A stretch of DNA of 64,000 nucleotides from an uncultured Roseobacter sp. (GCF_947495275.1 NZ_CANLYL010000002.1:496001-560000); one strand, 5' to 3'; positions 18,777 to 28,287 are shown, counted from the stretch's first letter. Notes: generated by a model from the sequence alone, not told the origin. Numbers and translations: made by a program.

Positions 18777-19667
18777 CTAGGTGCCCGAAGCCTGACATTT
18801 CAGCCACTTACGAAACGACGTTAGAGCAGATGTCTCTTCGCGGTCTCGCGGCCAGACAAGATAATAGCTCCCGATGCTCTCGGACGAGTGTTCTGAAGCC
18901 AAGACAAGTTGACCGTTCGCCAGATAGGGCTCTGCGAAAAAAGTCGGAAGCAATGCGACACCCATACCGTGGATGGCAGCCTGCGCCATGGTGGAAAATT
19001 GATCGAAAACCATGCCCGGCGGTGGCACTGCTTCGGACCCCAGCGCGCGCATCCATCTGATCCATCCTCTTGGCCGCGTATCAAGATGCAACAAATCGTA
19101 GTGCAGCAAATCTGTGGGATCGGAGAGCGGTGAGGACAGCAAAGCGGGTGAACAAACGGGCACTACAGTCTCCGGAAGAAGTGGTAGATATCCAACGCCG
19201 GGCCAGTCTTCGCGGCCAAAGTGTATGGCCGCGTCGAAAGATGATGTTCTGAAGTCGAACCTGGCGAGGCGTGTGGAAAGGTTGACGGTAACCTCCGGAT
19301 GATTGCGGGCGAAATCCCGCAATCGAGGGGCCAACCAGTGCATGCCGAAGGCAGGCAGGATGGCGAGGTTCAAGGTCCCGCCTGTGGTTTCCGAGCGTGC
19401 AGAGACCGTTGCCTGCGCAAGCCGTTGCAATATGTCTCGAACTTCGCGCACGTAGTCGTCGCCTTTTGAGGTAAGCACGAGGCCACGCCCTTCTCTCACG
19501 ATCAATTCAGCGCCAAGTTGATCTTCCAGAGATCTCAATTGACGGCTAATGGCACTTTGCGTCAGGGAAAGCTCGGATGCGGCCCGCGTCGCACTTCCCA
19601 GGCGGGCAACGGCCTCAAAGGCAAGAAGAGCGGAGATTGACGGAAGATACCGACGCGGGACAGACAT
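18777..19667 (-). CDS. LysR-family regulator, probably of glutaryl-CoA dehydrogenase
   Basis: A 296-residue LysR-type activator of the GcvA-like branch. The winged helix-turn-helix is at residues 10-65 (FEAVARLGSATRAASELS, then LTQSAISRQLRSLEDQLG) and the periplasmic-binding-like effector domain begins near residue 90 (LNLAILPAFGMHWLAPRL). It is divergent from gcdH with about 110 bases between starts, the usual arrangement for a LysR protein controlling its neighbour, as with GcdR in other proteobacteria. ATG 19682 would extend it by five residues. The effector is unknown; glutarate or glutaryl-CoA is plausible. Confidence 0.88.
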   Translation of the reverse strand: MSVPRRYLPSISALLAFEAVARLGSATRAASELSLTQSAISRQLRSLEDQLGAELIVREGRGLVLTSKGDDYVREVRDILQRLAQATVSARSETTGGTLNLAILPAFGMHWLAPRLRDFARNHPEVTVNLSTRLARFDFRTSSFDAAIHFGREDWPGVGYLPLLPETVVPVCSPALLSSPLSDPTDLLHYDLLHLDTRPRGWIRWMRALGSEAVPPPGMVFDQFSTMAQAAIHGMGVALLPTFFAEPYLANGQLVLASEHSSESIGSYYLVWPRDREETSALTSFRKWLKCQASGT

Positions 19668-19778
19668 ATGAGTTTTTCTCATGAATGACAGGATAAAGCA
19701 TCGTTAGTCTTTTGGCATTTCCTTTGCAATAATGCGGCAACGCCCTGCGGGGCTGTCGCTGCCACGAGAGGACATGAG

Positions 19779-21002
19779 ATGAACGTTGAAAGCCCAGTTT
19801 TGAAAGCCAAGGATGCACCTGATCTTGGCTCTTTTGAGTGGTCCGATCCGTTTCGCCTAGCGGATCAATTGCATGAAGACGAGCGCATGGTTCAGGCCTC
19901 GGCACGTGCATATGCGCAGGAAAAATTGCAACCACGCATCATTGAGGCCTTTGAGAAGGAAACCACGGAGCCGGGTATCTTTCGCGAAATGGGAGAGATG
20001 GGATTGCTGGGGGTGACTTGCCCGGAGGAATACGGTGGGCTGGGGTCATCCTACGTATCTTACGGGCTGGTGGCGCGCGAAGTGGAGCGGGTGGATTCGG
20101 GCTACCGGTCGATGATGTCCGTACAATCCAGCCTCGTGATCTATCCCATTTACGCATATGGCTCCGAAGCGCAACGCAACAAATATCTGCCCAAACTCTG
20201 CTCGGGGGAATGGATCGGCTGTTTTGGCCTGACCGAACCGGATGCGGGTTCCGATCCTGCGGGCATGAAAACACGCGCCGTGAAAACCGCGACCGGCTAC
20301 AGGTTGACCGGATCAAAGATGTGGATTTCCAACGCGCCGATTGCGGATGTTTTTGTGGTCTGGGCGAAATCAGAAGAACACGGCGGCAAAATTCGCGGTT
20401 TCGTGCTGGAGAAAGGCATGGAAGGCCTCAGCGCGCCAAAGGTGGGCAACAAACTGTCCTTGCGCGCGTCGATCACCGGCGAGATCGTGATGGATAACGT
20501 CGAGGTGGGCGACGATGCCCTGCTGCCCAATGTGCAGGGGCTCAAAGGCCCGTTCGGATGTCTGAACCGGGCGCGCTATGGCATCAGTTGGGGGGCGATG
20601 GGGGCGGCCGAATTCTGCTGGTACGCGGCGCGGCAATATGGTCTGGACCGCCACCAGTTTGGCAAACCCTTGGCGGGCACGCAGCTATTCCAGAAAAAAC
20701 TGGCTGATATGATGACAGAGATTTCGCTGGGATTGCAGGGCTCGTTGCAGGTGGGCCGTCTGATGGATGAGGCCAATGCCGCACCCGAGATGGTCAGCAT
20801 CGTCAAACGCAACAATTGCGGTAAGGCGCTTGATATCGCGCGGATGGCGCGGGACATGCACGGCGGCAACGGGATCAGCGGAGAGTTTCAGGTGATCCGC
20901 CATATGATGAATCTCGAAACGGTGAACACCTATGAGGGCACGCATGATGTGCATGCGTTGATCCTGGGACGCGCGCAAACCGGCCTTCAGGCGTTTTTCT
21001 GA
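19779..21002 (+). CDS. gcdH: Glutaryl-CoA dehydrogenase
   Basis: A 407-residue FAD enzyme that oxidises and decarboxylates glutaryl-CoA to crotonyl-CoA in lysine, tryptophan and benzoate-type catabolism. The glutaryl-CoA-specific pattern is clear: [20 protein letters not shown] near residue 108, [19 protein letters not shown] near 148, [17 protein letters not shown] near 360, and the catalytic base region [17 protein letters not shown] near 388. It is divergent from a LysR gene and 31 bases upstream of the fused E1 gene, so a link between 2-oxoadipate or branched 2-oxoacid oxidation and glutaryl-CoA is possible. Confidence 0.93.
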   Translation: MNVESPVLKAKDAPDLGSFEWSDPFRLADQLHEDERMVQASARAYAQEKLQPRIIEAFEKETTEPGIFREMGEMGLLGVTCPEEYGGLGSSYVSYGLVAREVERVDSGYRSMMSVQSSLVIYPIYAYGSEAQRNKYLPKLCSGEWIGCFGLTEPDAGSDPAGMKTRAVKTATGYRLTGSKMWISNAPIADVFVVWAKSEEHGGKIRGFVLEKGMEGLSAPKVGNKLSLRASITGEIVMDNVEVGDDALLPNVQGLKGPFGCLNRARYGISWGAMGAAEFCWYAARQYGLDRHQFGKPLAGTQLFQKKLADMMTEISLGLQGSLQVGRLMDEANAAPEMVSIVKRNNCGKALDIARMARDMHGGNGISGEFQVIRHMMNLETVNTYEGTHDVHALILGRAQTGLQAFF

Positions 21003-21033
21003 TCAGCAGGCTTGCCAAGAAGATGAGTGATTG

Positions 21034-23214
21034 ATGGACCGTGTCCAGATTGTGCATGAGAATTTCCTGTCACGGCTTGCGACAGGCGATTTTCCCGAAG
21101 GTGCAGCACCCGCACCGGGTTTGACAGCAGATGAGGCTTTGCAGCTTTACCGCGCTCAGGTGCTGAGCCGGGCGTTGGATATCCAAAGCCGGGCGATGCA
21201 GAAGGCAGGGCGGGGGTTCTACACAATTGGCTCATCCGGTCATGAGGGGATGGCGGCCGTGGCAAAGGCGCTGCGACCCGACGACATTGCCTTTCTGCAC
21301 TACCGCGATGCCGCGTTTCAGATCGCGCGGGCGCAACAGGCCGGTCAGAAAGGCATGATGCGGGGTATGCTGCTGAGCTTTGCCTGTTCCTCCGAGGATC
21401 CGACCAGCGGGGGGCGTCACAAGGTGCTGGGCAGCCGCGCGCTGATGATCCCGCCCCAGACCTCGACCATTGCCAGCCATTTGCCCAAAGCACTGGGGGC
21501 CGCCTATAGTATCGGTTTGTCCCGTCGCCGCGCGCCTGAACACGGGTGCCTGGCCCGGGATGGTCTGGCGATGGTGTCCTTTGGTGATGCCTCGGCAAAT
21601 CATTCCACCGCCCAAGGAACGATCAACGCTGCTGGGTGGACATCCATTCAGGGCGCGCCCTTGCCCTTGCTGATGGTGTGCGAAGACAATGGCATCGGCA
21701 TCTCTACCAAAACACCGTCGGGCTGGATTAGGGCGTCGATGCAGCACAGGCCGGGTGTCCGTTACTTCGAGGCCGACGGGTTGGACATTTTTGCGGTTTT
21801 TGCGGCGGCACGTGCAGCCGCGCAATACGTACGCACCCAGAAAAAGCCTGCATTTCTGCACCTGCGTATGGTGCGGCTCTATGGGCACGCTGGCGCGGAT
21901 GTTGCCACCAGTTATCTGCCGCGCGCGGAAGTAGAGGCGGATGAGGCAAATGATCCGCTGCTCCATTCCGCGAGGCTGCTGGTTCTCAAAGGCGCGGCAT
22001 CAGCAGAAACCTTATCCGACATTTACCAATCCACATTGGAAGCGGTTGCGGTTGAGGCCGCACAAGTTGTCAGGCGACCGCATCTGAAAACGGCTGCGGA
22101 CGTCATGGCCAGCCTGATCCCCCCAAAGCGGCACTGTGCGCCCAGCAACGGGCCGGACCCACAGGCCAGAGAAACGCTTTTTGGTGCCGATGCCGCGCAG
22201 ATGAATGCGCCCCAGCCCATGTCGCGGATCATCAACTGGGCCTTGCACGATCTGATGCTGGCCCATCCCGAAACCCTGATCATGGGCGAAGATGTTGGTC
22301 GCAAGGGCGGGGTTTATGGCGTGACGCAGAAGCTGCAGGCGCGCTTTGGTCGCGACCGTGTGATCGACACGCTGCTCGATGAACAATCCATTCTTGGGCT
22401 GGCCATTGGCATGGCGCACAACGGATTTGTTCCGATGCCGGAAATCCAGTTTCTGGCCTATCTGCACAACGCTGAGGATCAGTTGCGGGGTGAGGCCGCG
22501 ACGCTGCCCTTCTTTTCGATGGGTCAATGGACCAACCCGATGGTGCTGCGGATCGCCGGTCTGGGCTATCAAAAGGGCTTCGGCGGGCATTTTCACAATG
22601 ACAATTCGCTGGCGGTGCTGCGCGACATTCCGGGCATCATCATCGCCTGCCCGTCAACCGGGGCCGACGCAGCGCAAATGCTGCGCGAGTGCCATAGGTT
22701 GGCGCGCGAAGAGCAGCGCGTTTGTGTCTTCGTAGAACCCATTGCGCTCTATCCCATGCGGGATTTGCATGGTGAAGGGGATGGTGGGTGGATGACCCCC
22801 TATCCTGATCCGGAAAAGACCATTCCGCTGAACACCGTCGGTGTGCACGGAGAGGGGGGCGATGTGGCGATTGTCACCTATGGCAACGGCCATTTCCTGT
22901 CGCGGCAGGCGCAAAAACAACTTCTCGCCTCTGACATCAAGGCTCGGGTCATTGATCTGCGCTGGCTTGCGCCCTTGCCGGTTGAGGCCCTGTTGGCGGC
23001 GCTCCAGGACTGTACGCATGTTCTGATTGTTGACGAATGCCGTCGTACCGGCGGGCAAGCGGAGGGTCTGATGGCGCTGATGGCGGAACACGGAATTGCA
23101 AGCTTTACGCGTCTTGCGGCGGAGGACAGTTTCATCGCCACAGGTCCTGCATATGCGGCCACCATGCCATCCTGCGACAGCATCGTCGCGGCGGTCAAGG
23201 CGCTTGTCGACTGA
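21034..23214 (+). CDS. Fused E1 alpha/beta 2-oxoacid dehydrogenase
   Basis: A 726-residue thiamine-diphosphate enzyme in which the normally separate E1 alpha and beta chains are joined. The alpha half (1 to about 350) has the ThDP motif GDASANHSTAQG near residue 184 and ends NN-like at CEDNGIGISTKTPSG. The beta half (about 385-726) has MGEDVGRKGGVYGVTQ near 415 and the final segment VDECRRTGGQAEG. It resembles branched-chain (BkdA) or 2-oxoadipate-type E1. The reading frame is continuous, so the fusion is not a frameshift artefact. No E2 or E3 gene follows. ATG 21034 comes just after a TTG. Confidence 0.87.
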   Translation: MDRVQIVHENFLSRLATGDFPEGAAPAPGLTADEALQLYRAQVLSRALDIQSRAMQKAGRGFYTIGSSGHEGMAAVAKALRPDDIAFLHYRDAAFQIARAQQAGQKGMMRGMLLSFACSSEDPTSGGRHKVLGSRALMIPPQTSTIASHLPKALGAAYSIGLSRRRAPEHGCLARDGLAMVSFGDASANHSTAQGTINAAGWTSIQGAPLPLLMVCEDNGIGISTKTPSGWIRASMQHRPGVRYFEADGLDIFAVFAAARAAAQYVRTQKKPAFLHLRMVRLYGHAGADVATSYLPRAEVEADEANDPLLHSARLLVLKGAASAETLSDIYQSTLEAVAVEAAQVVRRPHLKTAADVMASLIPPKRHCAPSNGPDPQARETLFGADAAQMNAPQPMSRIINWALHDLMLAHPETLIMGEDVGRKGGVYGVTQKLQARFGRDRVIDTLLDEQSILGLAIGMAHNGFVPMPEIQFLAYLHNAEDQLRGEAATLPFFSMGQWTNPMVLRIAGLGYQKGFGGHFHNDNSLAVLRDIPGIIIACPSTGADAAQMLRECHRLAREEQRVCVFVEPIALYPMRDLHGEGDGGWMTPYPDPEKTIPLNTVGVHGEGGDVAIVTYGNGHFLSRQAQKQLLASDIKARVIDLRWLAPLPVEALLAALQDCTHVLIVDECRRTGGQAEGLMALMAEHGIASFTRLAAEDSFIATGPAYAATMPSCDSIVAAVKALVD

Positions 23215-23394
23215 GACGTTGGCACGGCAGCGAAGCTTCCCGCCGTAGGCGCCCGTGCACGGTTCCGACTCGGCGATGAAGCTCTCAACTGGCCTTGCTG
23301 CAATACGATCCTGAGCGTTCTCTACTGGTATAAGAAATCGATGCAGTTCATTTTAGTGATTTAAAAATAAGTAGTTACCGATATTTCCCGAAAG

Positions 23395-23416
23395 TTTTTG
23401 CAAACGTGTGCAAAAA
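23395..23416. promoter_or_regulatory. LacI-type operator candidate before the ABC importer
   Basis: The eight-base arms TTTTTGCA (23395-23402) and TGCAAAAA (23409-23416) are perfectly inverted around AACGTG, giving the GCAAACG-type half-sites typical of LacI/GalR operators. It lies 75 bases before the ATPase start in a 276-base intergenic region that has no gene. The LacI protein encoded at 32974-33981 is the obvious candidate ligand. Confidence 0.68.
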
Positions 23417-23490
23417 TTTCTTGCCAAACGGCCATCTGAATGTCTAGCGTTGGGTAAGCCGGAAAATCAGCATCCGACAGTGGGGACATC

Positions 23491-24546
23491 ATGGCCGAAA
23501 TTCAACTGCGCAATATCAACAAGCGTTGGGGCAGCTTCGTAGGTGTCGATAACTTTGATCTGACCATCGCCGACGAGGAATTTCTGGTCCTTCTGGGGCC
23601 ATCGGGCTGTGGGAAAACCACAACCATGCGTATGATCGCGGGACTGGAGGACGCGACAGAGGGTGAGATCATCATCGACGGGCGCGTGGTCAACGATTTG
23701 GACCCAAAGGACCGCGATGTTGCGATGGTGTTCCAGTCCTACGGTCTCTATCCCAACATGAATGTTTACGAGAACATTCGCTTTCCATTGAAAGTTCGCA
23801 AGATTCCGGAGGGTGAGCATGATGAACGCGTGCGCCGCGCCTCTGCAATGGTCGAACTCGACGACTTCCTGCATCGCAAACCTGCTGAACTCTCCGGTGG
23901 TCAACGTCAACGCGTGGCGTTGGCGCGGGCCATCGTGCGCGAACCCAACGTATTCCTGATGGATGAGCCTCTCAGCAACCTTGATGCCAAACTTCGGGTG
24001 TCCACGCGGGCGCAGATCAAGAACCTCAGCCACGAACTCAAAGTTACAACGGTCTATGTGACCCACGACCAGATTGAGGCCATGACATTGGCGGATCGCG
24101 TCGTCGTAATGAAGCAGGGCAAGGTGCAGCAGGTGGGCACGCCAACTGACATCTACGATCATCCCGCCAATACCTTTGTCGCAAGTTTCATTGGCAGTCC
24201 GGCCATGAACCTTGTCGATGGAACCTTGGAGGGCGGTGTTTTCACCGGAACCAACGTTTCGATTTCCGGGCTCAAAGGCCCTGATGGACCGGTAACGTTG
24301 GGGTTCCGCGCCGAAGATGCCACTCTCGCAGAAGGCGATGGTGGACAAATTACAGCGCCAATCTACACGATCGAGCTTTTGGGAGATGCGACGATGTTGA
24401 CCGTGCGTGCCGGTGGGCAACTGGTCTCGGTCAAGGCCCATAAGGAATTCCGTGCAGAGATTGGGGATATGGTTTCCTTCTCCGTACCGGTCGCAATCTG
24501 TCATTTGTTCGACAAAGACAGCGGGACGCGCATTCAGCTGTCCTAA
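23491..24546 (+). CDS. Sugar-type ABC transporter ATP-binding protein (MalK/UgpC-like)
   Basis: A 351-residue ATPase that energises the importer encoded by the next three genes. It shows Walker A GPSGCGKTTT near residue 38, Q-loop MVFQSYGLYPNM, signature LSGGQRQRVALARA near 135, Walker B NVFLMDEPLSNLDAKL near 154 and H-loop VYVTHDQIEAMTLADR. The C-terminal 110 residues form the TOBE/MalK-type regulatory domain (LGFRAEDATL). This CUT1-type architecture usually goes with sugars, polyols or glycerol phosphates. It is the first gene behind the operator candidate. Confidence 0.95.
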   Translation: MAEIQLRNINKRWGSFVGVDNFDLTIADEEFLVLLGPSGCGKTTTMRMIAGLEDATEGEIIIDGRVVNDLDPKDRDVAMVFQSYGLYPNMNVYENIRFPLKVRKIPEGEHDERVRRASAMVELDDFLHRKPAELSGGQRQRVALARAIVREPNVFLMDEPLSNLDAKLRVSTRAQIKNLSHELKVTTVYVTHDQIEAMTLADRVVVMKQGKVQQVGTPTDIYDHPANTFVASFIGSPAMNLVDGTLEGGVFTGTNVSISGLKGPDGPVTLGFRAEDATLAEGDGGQITAPIYTIELLGDATMLTVRAGGQLVSVKAHKEFRAEIGDMVSFSVPVAICHLFDKDSGTRIQLS

Positions 24547-24629
24547 GCCGTGATGCCCTTTTTCGGGGCCAACCAAAGGGTGCAGACTTGCAAGATGCAC
24601 CCGAGCCAACTGCAACAGGGAGTTTGCAT

Positions 24630-25850
24630 ATGTTCTTGAAGAAAATCGCATTGGCGGGGGCGATCTCGCTTATGGGAAGCACGGCATTTGCCGCGTGTTC
24701 CTACGAAAATACCACGCCGGTAAAATCTCTGAGTGCCGGATTTGAAGCCTGGAAGGCCGTCACGGATGCGATGGCTGAATGCGGAAACTTTCAGGCGGAG
24801 CTGGATCAGGAGTTCCGGACAAAGCAGCCTGCCGCGTTTGAAGCCAATCCGTCGCTTTACCAAATCGGTGGCGTGTCGAACGGAACCATCACGCCGCTGC
24901 TGAACGCCGGTACCATCCGCCCGTTGGACGATCTGGTCGAGAAATATGGGCAAAACCTGAAGCCCAATCAATTGATCCGCATCAATGGCCAGATCATGGC
25001 TGTGGCGATGATGGTGAACACGCAGCATCTGATGTATCGCTCTGACGTTCTTGCGGACCTTGGCATCGAAACACCCTCAACATGGGATGAAGTTCTGGCA
25101 GCCTCCGCCAAGATCAAGGAAGCTGGCGTCATGGAATACCCACTGGGTGCGACGCTGAAATCCGGCTGGAATCTGGCCCAGGATTTCAACAACATGTACG
25201 CCGGTTTTGGTGGCAAATTCTTCAACGATGACAACACGGCTGCCGTTAATTCCGAAGCGGGTATCAAATCGCTGGAGATGATGAAGGCGATGACCGAGTA
25301 TACGGACCCTGAAGTCCTTGTCTCGGATTCCACCTACGTACAACAGCAGTTCCAGCAGGGTAAAATTGCAATGGCAAACCTCTGGGCAAGCCGCGCGGGT
25401 GCGATGGATGATGAAGCTGAAAGTCAGGTTGTCGGTAAGGTTGCGATGTCGGCTGCTCCCAAAGCTATGGAGGGCGGTGTTCCGGCCACAACTTTGTGGT
25501 GGGACGGTATCGTGATCGCCAAGAACATCTCTGACGAAGAGGCTGATGCCGCCTTCCGTCTCGCGATGGAAGGGCTGGATTCCGAAATGGTGAAAAGTGC
25601 CAATGACGCTGCGATCTGGCTGGTGGATGGCTACGCGCCAACTGACATTGCCAAGGGTGCGATTGAGACAGCGACGGCAAATCCTGCACCACCCGCCTAT
25701 CCATCCACAACGCAGATGGGGCTGCTTCATTCCGCTCTGGGCAACGAGTTGCCAGCATTCTTTACAGGAGAACGCAGCGCCGAAGCCACTTTGGAAGCAA
25801 TTACCGAAGCCTATACAACGTCAGCTAAAGAAGCTGGTGTCTTGAAGTAA
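24630..25850 (+). CDS. ABC transporter substrate-binding protein
   Basis: A 406-residue periplasmic binding protein of the family 1 (maltose-type) group. The signal peptide FLKKIALAGAISLMGSTAFA probably cleaves before Ala-Cys-Ser. The two-lobed core includes YQIGGVSNGTITPLLNAG near residue 80 and the lobe-crossing segment MMVNTQHLMYRSDVLADLGI, with GVPATTLWWDGIVIAKN late. CAGGGAG precedes ATG 24630. A strong stem-loop follows the gene, as expected where the binding protein must outnumber the permeases. The ligand is unknown. Confidence 0.93.
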   Translation: MFLKKIALAGAISLMGSTAFAACSYENTTPVKSLSAGFEAWKAVTDAMAECGNFQAELDQEFRTKQPAAFEANPSLYQIGGVSNGTITPLLNAGTIRPLDDLVEKYGQNLKPNQLIRINGQIMAVAMMVNTQHLMYRSDVLADLGIETPSTWDEVLAASAKIKEAGVMEYPLGATLKSGWNLAQDFNNMYAGFGGKFFNDDNTAAVNSEAGIKSLEMMKAMTEYTDPEVLVSDSTYVQQQFQQGKIAMANLWASRAGAMDDEAESQVVGKVAMSAAPKAMEGGVPATTLWWDGIVIAKNISDEEADAAFRLAMEGLDSEMVKSANDAAIWLVDGYAPTDIAKGAIETATANPAPPAYPSTTQMGLLHSALGNELPAFFTGERSAEATLEAITEAYTTSAKEAGVLK

Positions 25851-25858
25851 ACAAACGG

Positions 25859-25880
25859 CTGGCCGGGTATTCCCGGCCAG
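25859..25880 (+). other. Stem-loop after the binding-protein gene
   Basis: A perfect nine-pair stem (CTGGCCGGG at 25859-25867 and CCCGGCCAG at 25872-25880) with a TATT loop and no T run. It begins eight bases after the stop codon. It probably protects the upstream mRNA from 3' decay or attenuates readthrough to the permeases, as in maltose-type operons. Confidence 0.75.
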
Positions 25881-25924
25881 CGATCTTCTGTCGGCGATGT
25901 TTTGTTAAGCGCATCGAAATGTGT

Positions 25925-25953
25925 TTTGCAAAGCAAATTGAGCACTTTGCAAA
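25925..25953. promoter_or_regulatory. Paired TTTGCAAA octamers before the permease gene
   Basis: Two copies of the palindrome TTTGCAAA, at 25925-25932 and 25946-25953, are exactly 21 bases (two helical turns) apart in the gap between binding protein and first permease. The same octamer is the core of the operator candidate at 23395-23416. They could be secondary LacI sites; binding is untested. Confidence 0.4.
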
Positions 25954-25977
25954 CCGAGTTGTCACGAGGGCAAGCCC

Positions 25978-27003
25978 ATGAAATTCAAGACTTTTGCTGC
26001 TTTTGTTGGTCCATCTGTTTTCATGATGCTGTTGTTCATTGCGGCACCGTTGGTTAGCGTGTTCATCCAGAGTTTCCAAGTCACACAACCCATTTTGGAA
26101 CAGATAGAGGTAGAAACCTGCACTCCCGGGTTCGTGACGCAAACCTGTACAACCGAAATCAAGACCGTACCGGTTCTGGATGACAGCGGGAAAACCGTGA
26201 CGGAAACACGATGGGTGGGTTTGCAAAGTTACCGGAATGTTTTGCAAATGGAAAAGTTCTGGAGCGCTGTCGGGAATGGCGACTGGAATGCGATCATGCA
26301 GATCGACTTTTGGAAGGCCCTCAGATTCACCCTGTCGTTCACTTTGCTGACACTGCCATTGGTGATTGGCGTTGGTCTTGCCATCGCGCTGGCGGTCAAC
26401 AATGCCACGCGGGCCATTCGCGGGCCCATCATATTCATCTCGCTGCTGCCCTTTATCATCACGCCGGTCATCGGGTCACTGTCGATCTATTGGCTTTTTG
26501 TCGGGGACGGTATCCTGACGGCGATGCTTGAACGCTGGAGTGGCACCAACATTTCAATGTTTGCTCAGGCTTGGACCATTGAACTGCTGATGTACTTCTA
26601 CCGGGTCTGGCATGTGGCACCTTTCGCGTTCGTCATTTTCTATGCGGGTTTGCAGACTGTGAACATGGACACGCTGGAATCCGCTGTGATCGACGGTGCG
26701 AGCCGCTGGGAACGGCTGCGTCACGTCATCGTGCCACATCTGATGCCGCTGATCATTTTCATCGCGCTTATTCACCTGATGGATTGCTACCGCGTCTTCG
26801 AGGAAATCGTCGGTTTCCGCAGCCAGGCGCATGTCATTTCACTGCAATGGCTCACTTATGATTTCATGACGCCTGACGATGCCGGAAACCGTGCGATCAG
26901 CCGCGCGTCTGCGTCGGCTATGCTGACCATGGTCGGGATCGTCTTCCTGCTGATCCTGCCGTTGCGCCGAACCTGGCGAGACCACAAAGGGAGCGCGCAC
27001 TAA
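25978..27003 (+). CDS. ABC transporter permease, MalF-like
   Basis: A 341-residue inner-membrane subunit with about six membrane spans. The first span (about 10-30) is followed by a periplasmic stretch of about 60 residues holding two Cys (ETCTPGFVTQTC), unusual but small. The cytoplasmic coupling EAA loop reads ESAVIDGASRWERLRHVIVP near residue 235. It pairs with the next permease, whose ATG overlaps this TAA by one base. RBS: CACGAGGG region before ATG 25978. Confidence 0.92.
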   Translation: MKFKTFAAFVGPSVFMMLLFIAAPLVSVFIQSFQVTQPILEQIEVETCTPGFVTQTCTTEIKTVPVLDDSGKTVTETRWVGLQSYRNVLQMEKFWSAVGNGDWNAIMQIDFWKALRFTLSFTLLTLPLVIGVGLAIALAVNNATRAIRGPIIFISLLPFIITPVIGSLSIYWLFVGDGILTAMLERWSGTNISMFAQAWTIELLMYFYRVWHVAPFAFVIFYAGLQTVNMDTLESAVIDGASRWERLRHVIVPHLMPLIIFIALIHLMDCYRVFEEIVGFRSQAHVISLQWLTYDFMTPDDAGNRAISRASASAMLTMVGIVFLLILPLRRTWRDHKGSAH

Positions 27004-28160
27004 TGTCGACACCCAAAGCCATGCAGCAGTCTTTTGCGCTGCGTTTTTCCTCCGGTGCCTTCCTTGCGTTCTGGTGCCTGCTTGCCGCCTTCCCGATCTT
27101 CTGGATCGCGGTCATGAGTTTCAAATCCCCGGTAGACGCCTTTGCAGACAGCCCATGGGATGTGATCCTTGGCCCCGCCACCCGCGCCAACGGGGACGGG
27201 CTGTCGCTCTTGGACATCGTCGTTGGTCTCGTCGTGCTCTACTTTGCGATCCGGTGGGCGTTCACACGTCTTCCGGGTCTGGTTCGGCAATACTGCCCGC
27301 CGGGCCTGTTGGTATTGGGTTGGGTTTTCGGCGCGATCGCCTATGCCTTGGCATTTGTCCTGATCTTTTTTGGCCTTTTGCCTTTGGTTCTGGGGGCTCT
27401 CAATAGCATCCTGGGGCCCCTCGGCGCGCCGGTTCTTGGACTTACAACTGACCATTACGTGGCGGTGTGGGGCGAGAACGAATTCTACCGCAATTTTCTC
27501 AACTCGATGCTGGTAACGGCGGGGGTTGTCACCATTTCACTGACTGTGGGAACCTTGGCAGGCTATGGTCTCGCGCGTTCCGGCTCTGACCTTGCGTTCT
27601 GGCTGCTGATCCTGGCCTTGGTGTTCCGCGCCTTGCCGCACTCGGTTTTGGTTGCCGGATACCTGCCTGTCTTTATCAACTCTTCTGAAATCCTGCGTCC
27701 GATATTTGGCGACGGTGCGCCCACGCTTTACGGGCAACCCTGGGCCGTCATCGCCGTTCTGGTGTCGATCAACCAGCCTTTTACCATCTGGATGCTGCGC
27801 TCGTTTTTCCAGAATATCCCGGCAGAACTGGACGAAGCTGCCCGCGTTGATGGGTGCAGTCACTTTCAGGCTTTCCGCCGTGTCATCATGCCGGTGATGT
27901 GGCCGGGGGTGATCACCACGGGTCTCTTTTCCTTCCTGCTGGGGTACAATGACTTTCTGGTAACATCCCTGCTTCTGGACGCACAAAACCAGACCATGGT
28001 TCCGGCCATCGCAGGGTATTTCAACCGTGAAACAACCACCACGGATCAGGTCGAAGCGGTCGCGGCGGCGGTGTCGATCACCGCACCCCTGTTCCTGCTG
28101 GTCATGGTGTTCCAGCGCCAGATTGTATCGGGTCTGACGGCGGGGGCTGTGAAAGGCTGA
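27003..28160 (+). CDS. ABC transporter permease, MalG-like, with inserted membrane segment
   Basis: A 385-residue permease, about 100 longer than the usual MalG-type subunit. After the first span (about 17-40) there is an insertion (about 60-140) with two or three additional hydrophobic stretches, for example LSLLDIVVGLVVLYFAI and ALAFVLIFFGLLPLVLG. The normal core then resumes at DHYVAVWGENEFYRNFLNSM. The EAA loop is ELDEAARVDGCSHFQAFRRV. It probably forms a heterodimer with the MalF-like protein. The next gene is 127 bases away in the same direction, so the transcript may continue into the catabolic genes. Confidence 0.92.
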   Translation: MSTPKAMQQSFALRFSSGAFLAFWCLLAAFPIFWIAVMSFKSPVDAFADSPWDVILGPATRANGDGLSLLDIVVGLVVLYFAIRWAFTRLPGLVRQYCPPGLLVLGWVFGAIAYALAFVLIFFGLLPLVLGALNSILGPLGAPVLGLTTDHYVAVWGENEFYRNFLNSMLVTAGVVTISLTVGTLAGYGLARSGSDLAFWLLILALVFRALPHSVLVAGYLPVFINSSEILRPIFGDGAPTLYGQPWAVIAVLVSINQPFTIWMLRSFFQNIPAELDEAARVDGCSHFQAFRRVIMPVMWPGVITTGLFSFLLGYNDFLVTSLLLDAQNQTMVPAIAGYFNRETTTTDQVEAVAAAVSITAPLFLLVMVFQRQIVSGLTAGAVKG

Positions 28161-28287
28161 TGAGCAGACGTGCCAGAACCGGCCTGATGCAGCGTCACCC
28201 GGCGCTCAACAGGCTGCCCAGGGATTTCATCTTGAGATGCGTCACTGATCTGACGCTGTTTCAAAACAAAGATGAAAGGACCCTGTG

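Noticed and set aside
23217-23239. Weak ACGGC/GCCGT repeat after the fused E1 gene
   Set aside because: Short stem, long loop and no T run; likely chance in GC-rich sequence.
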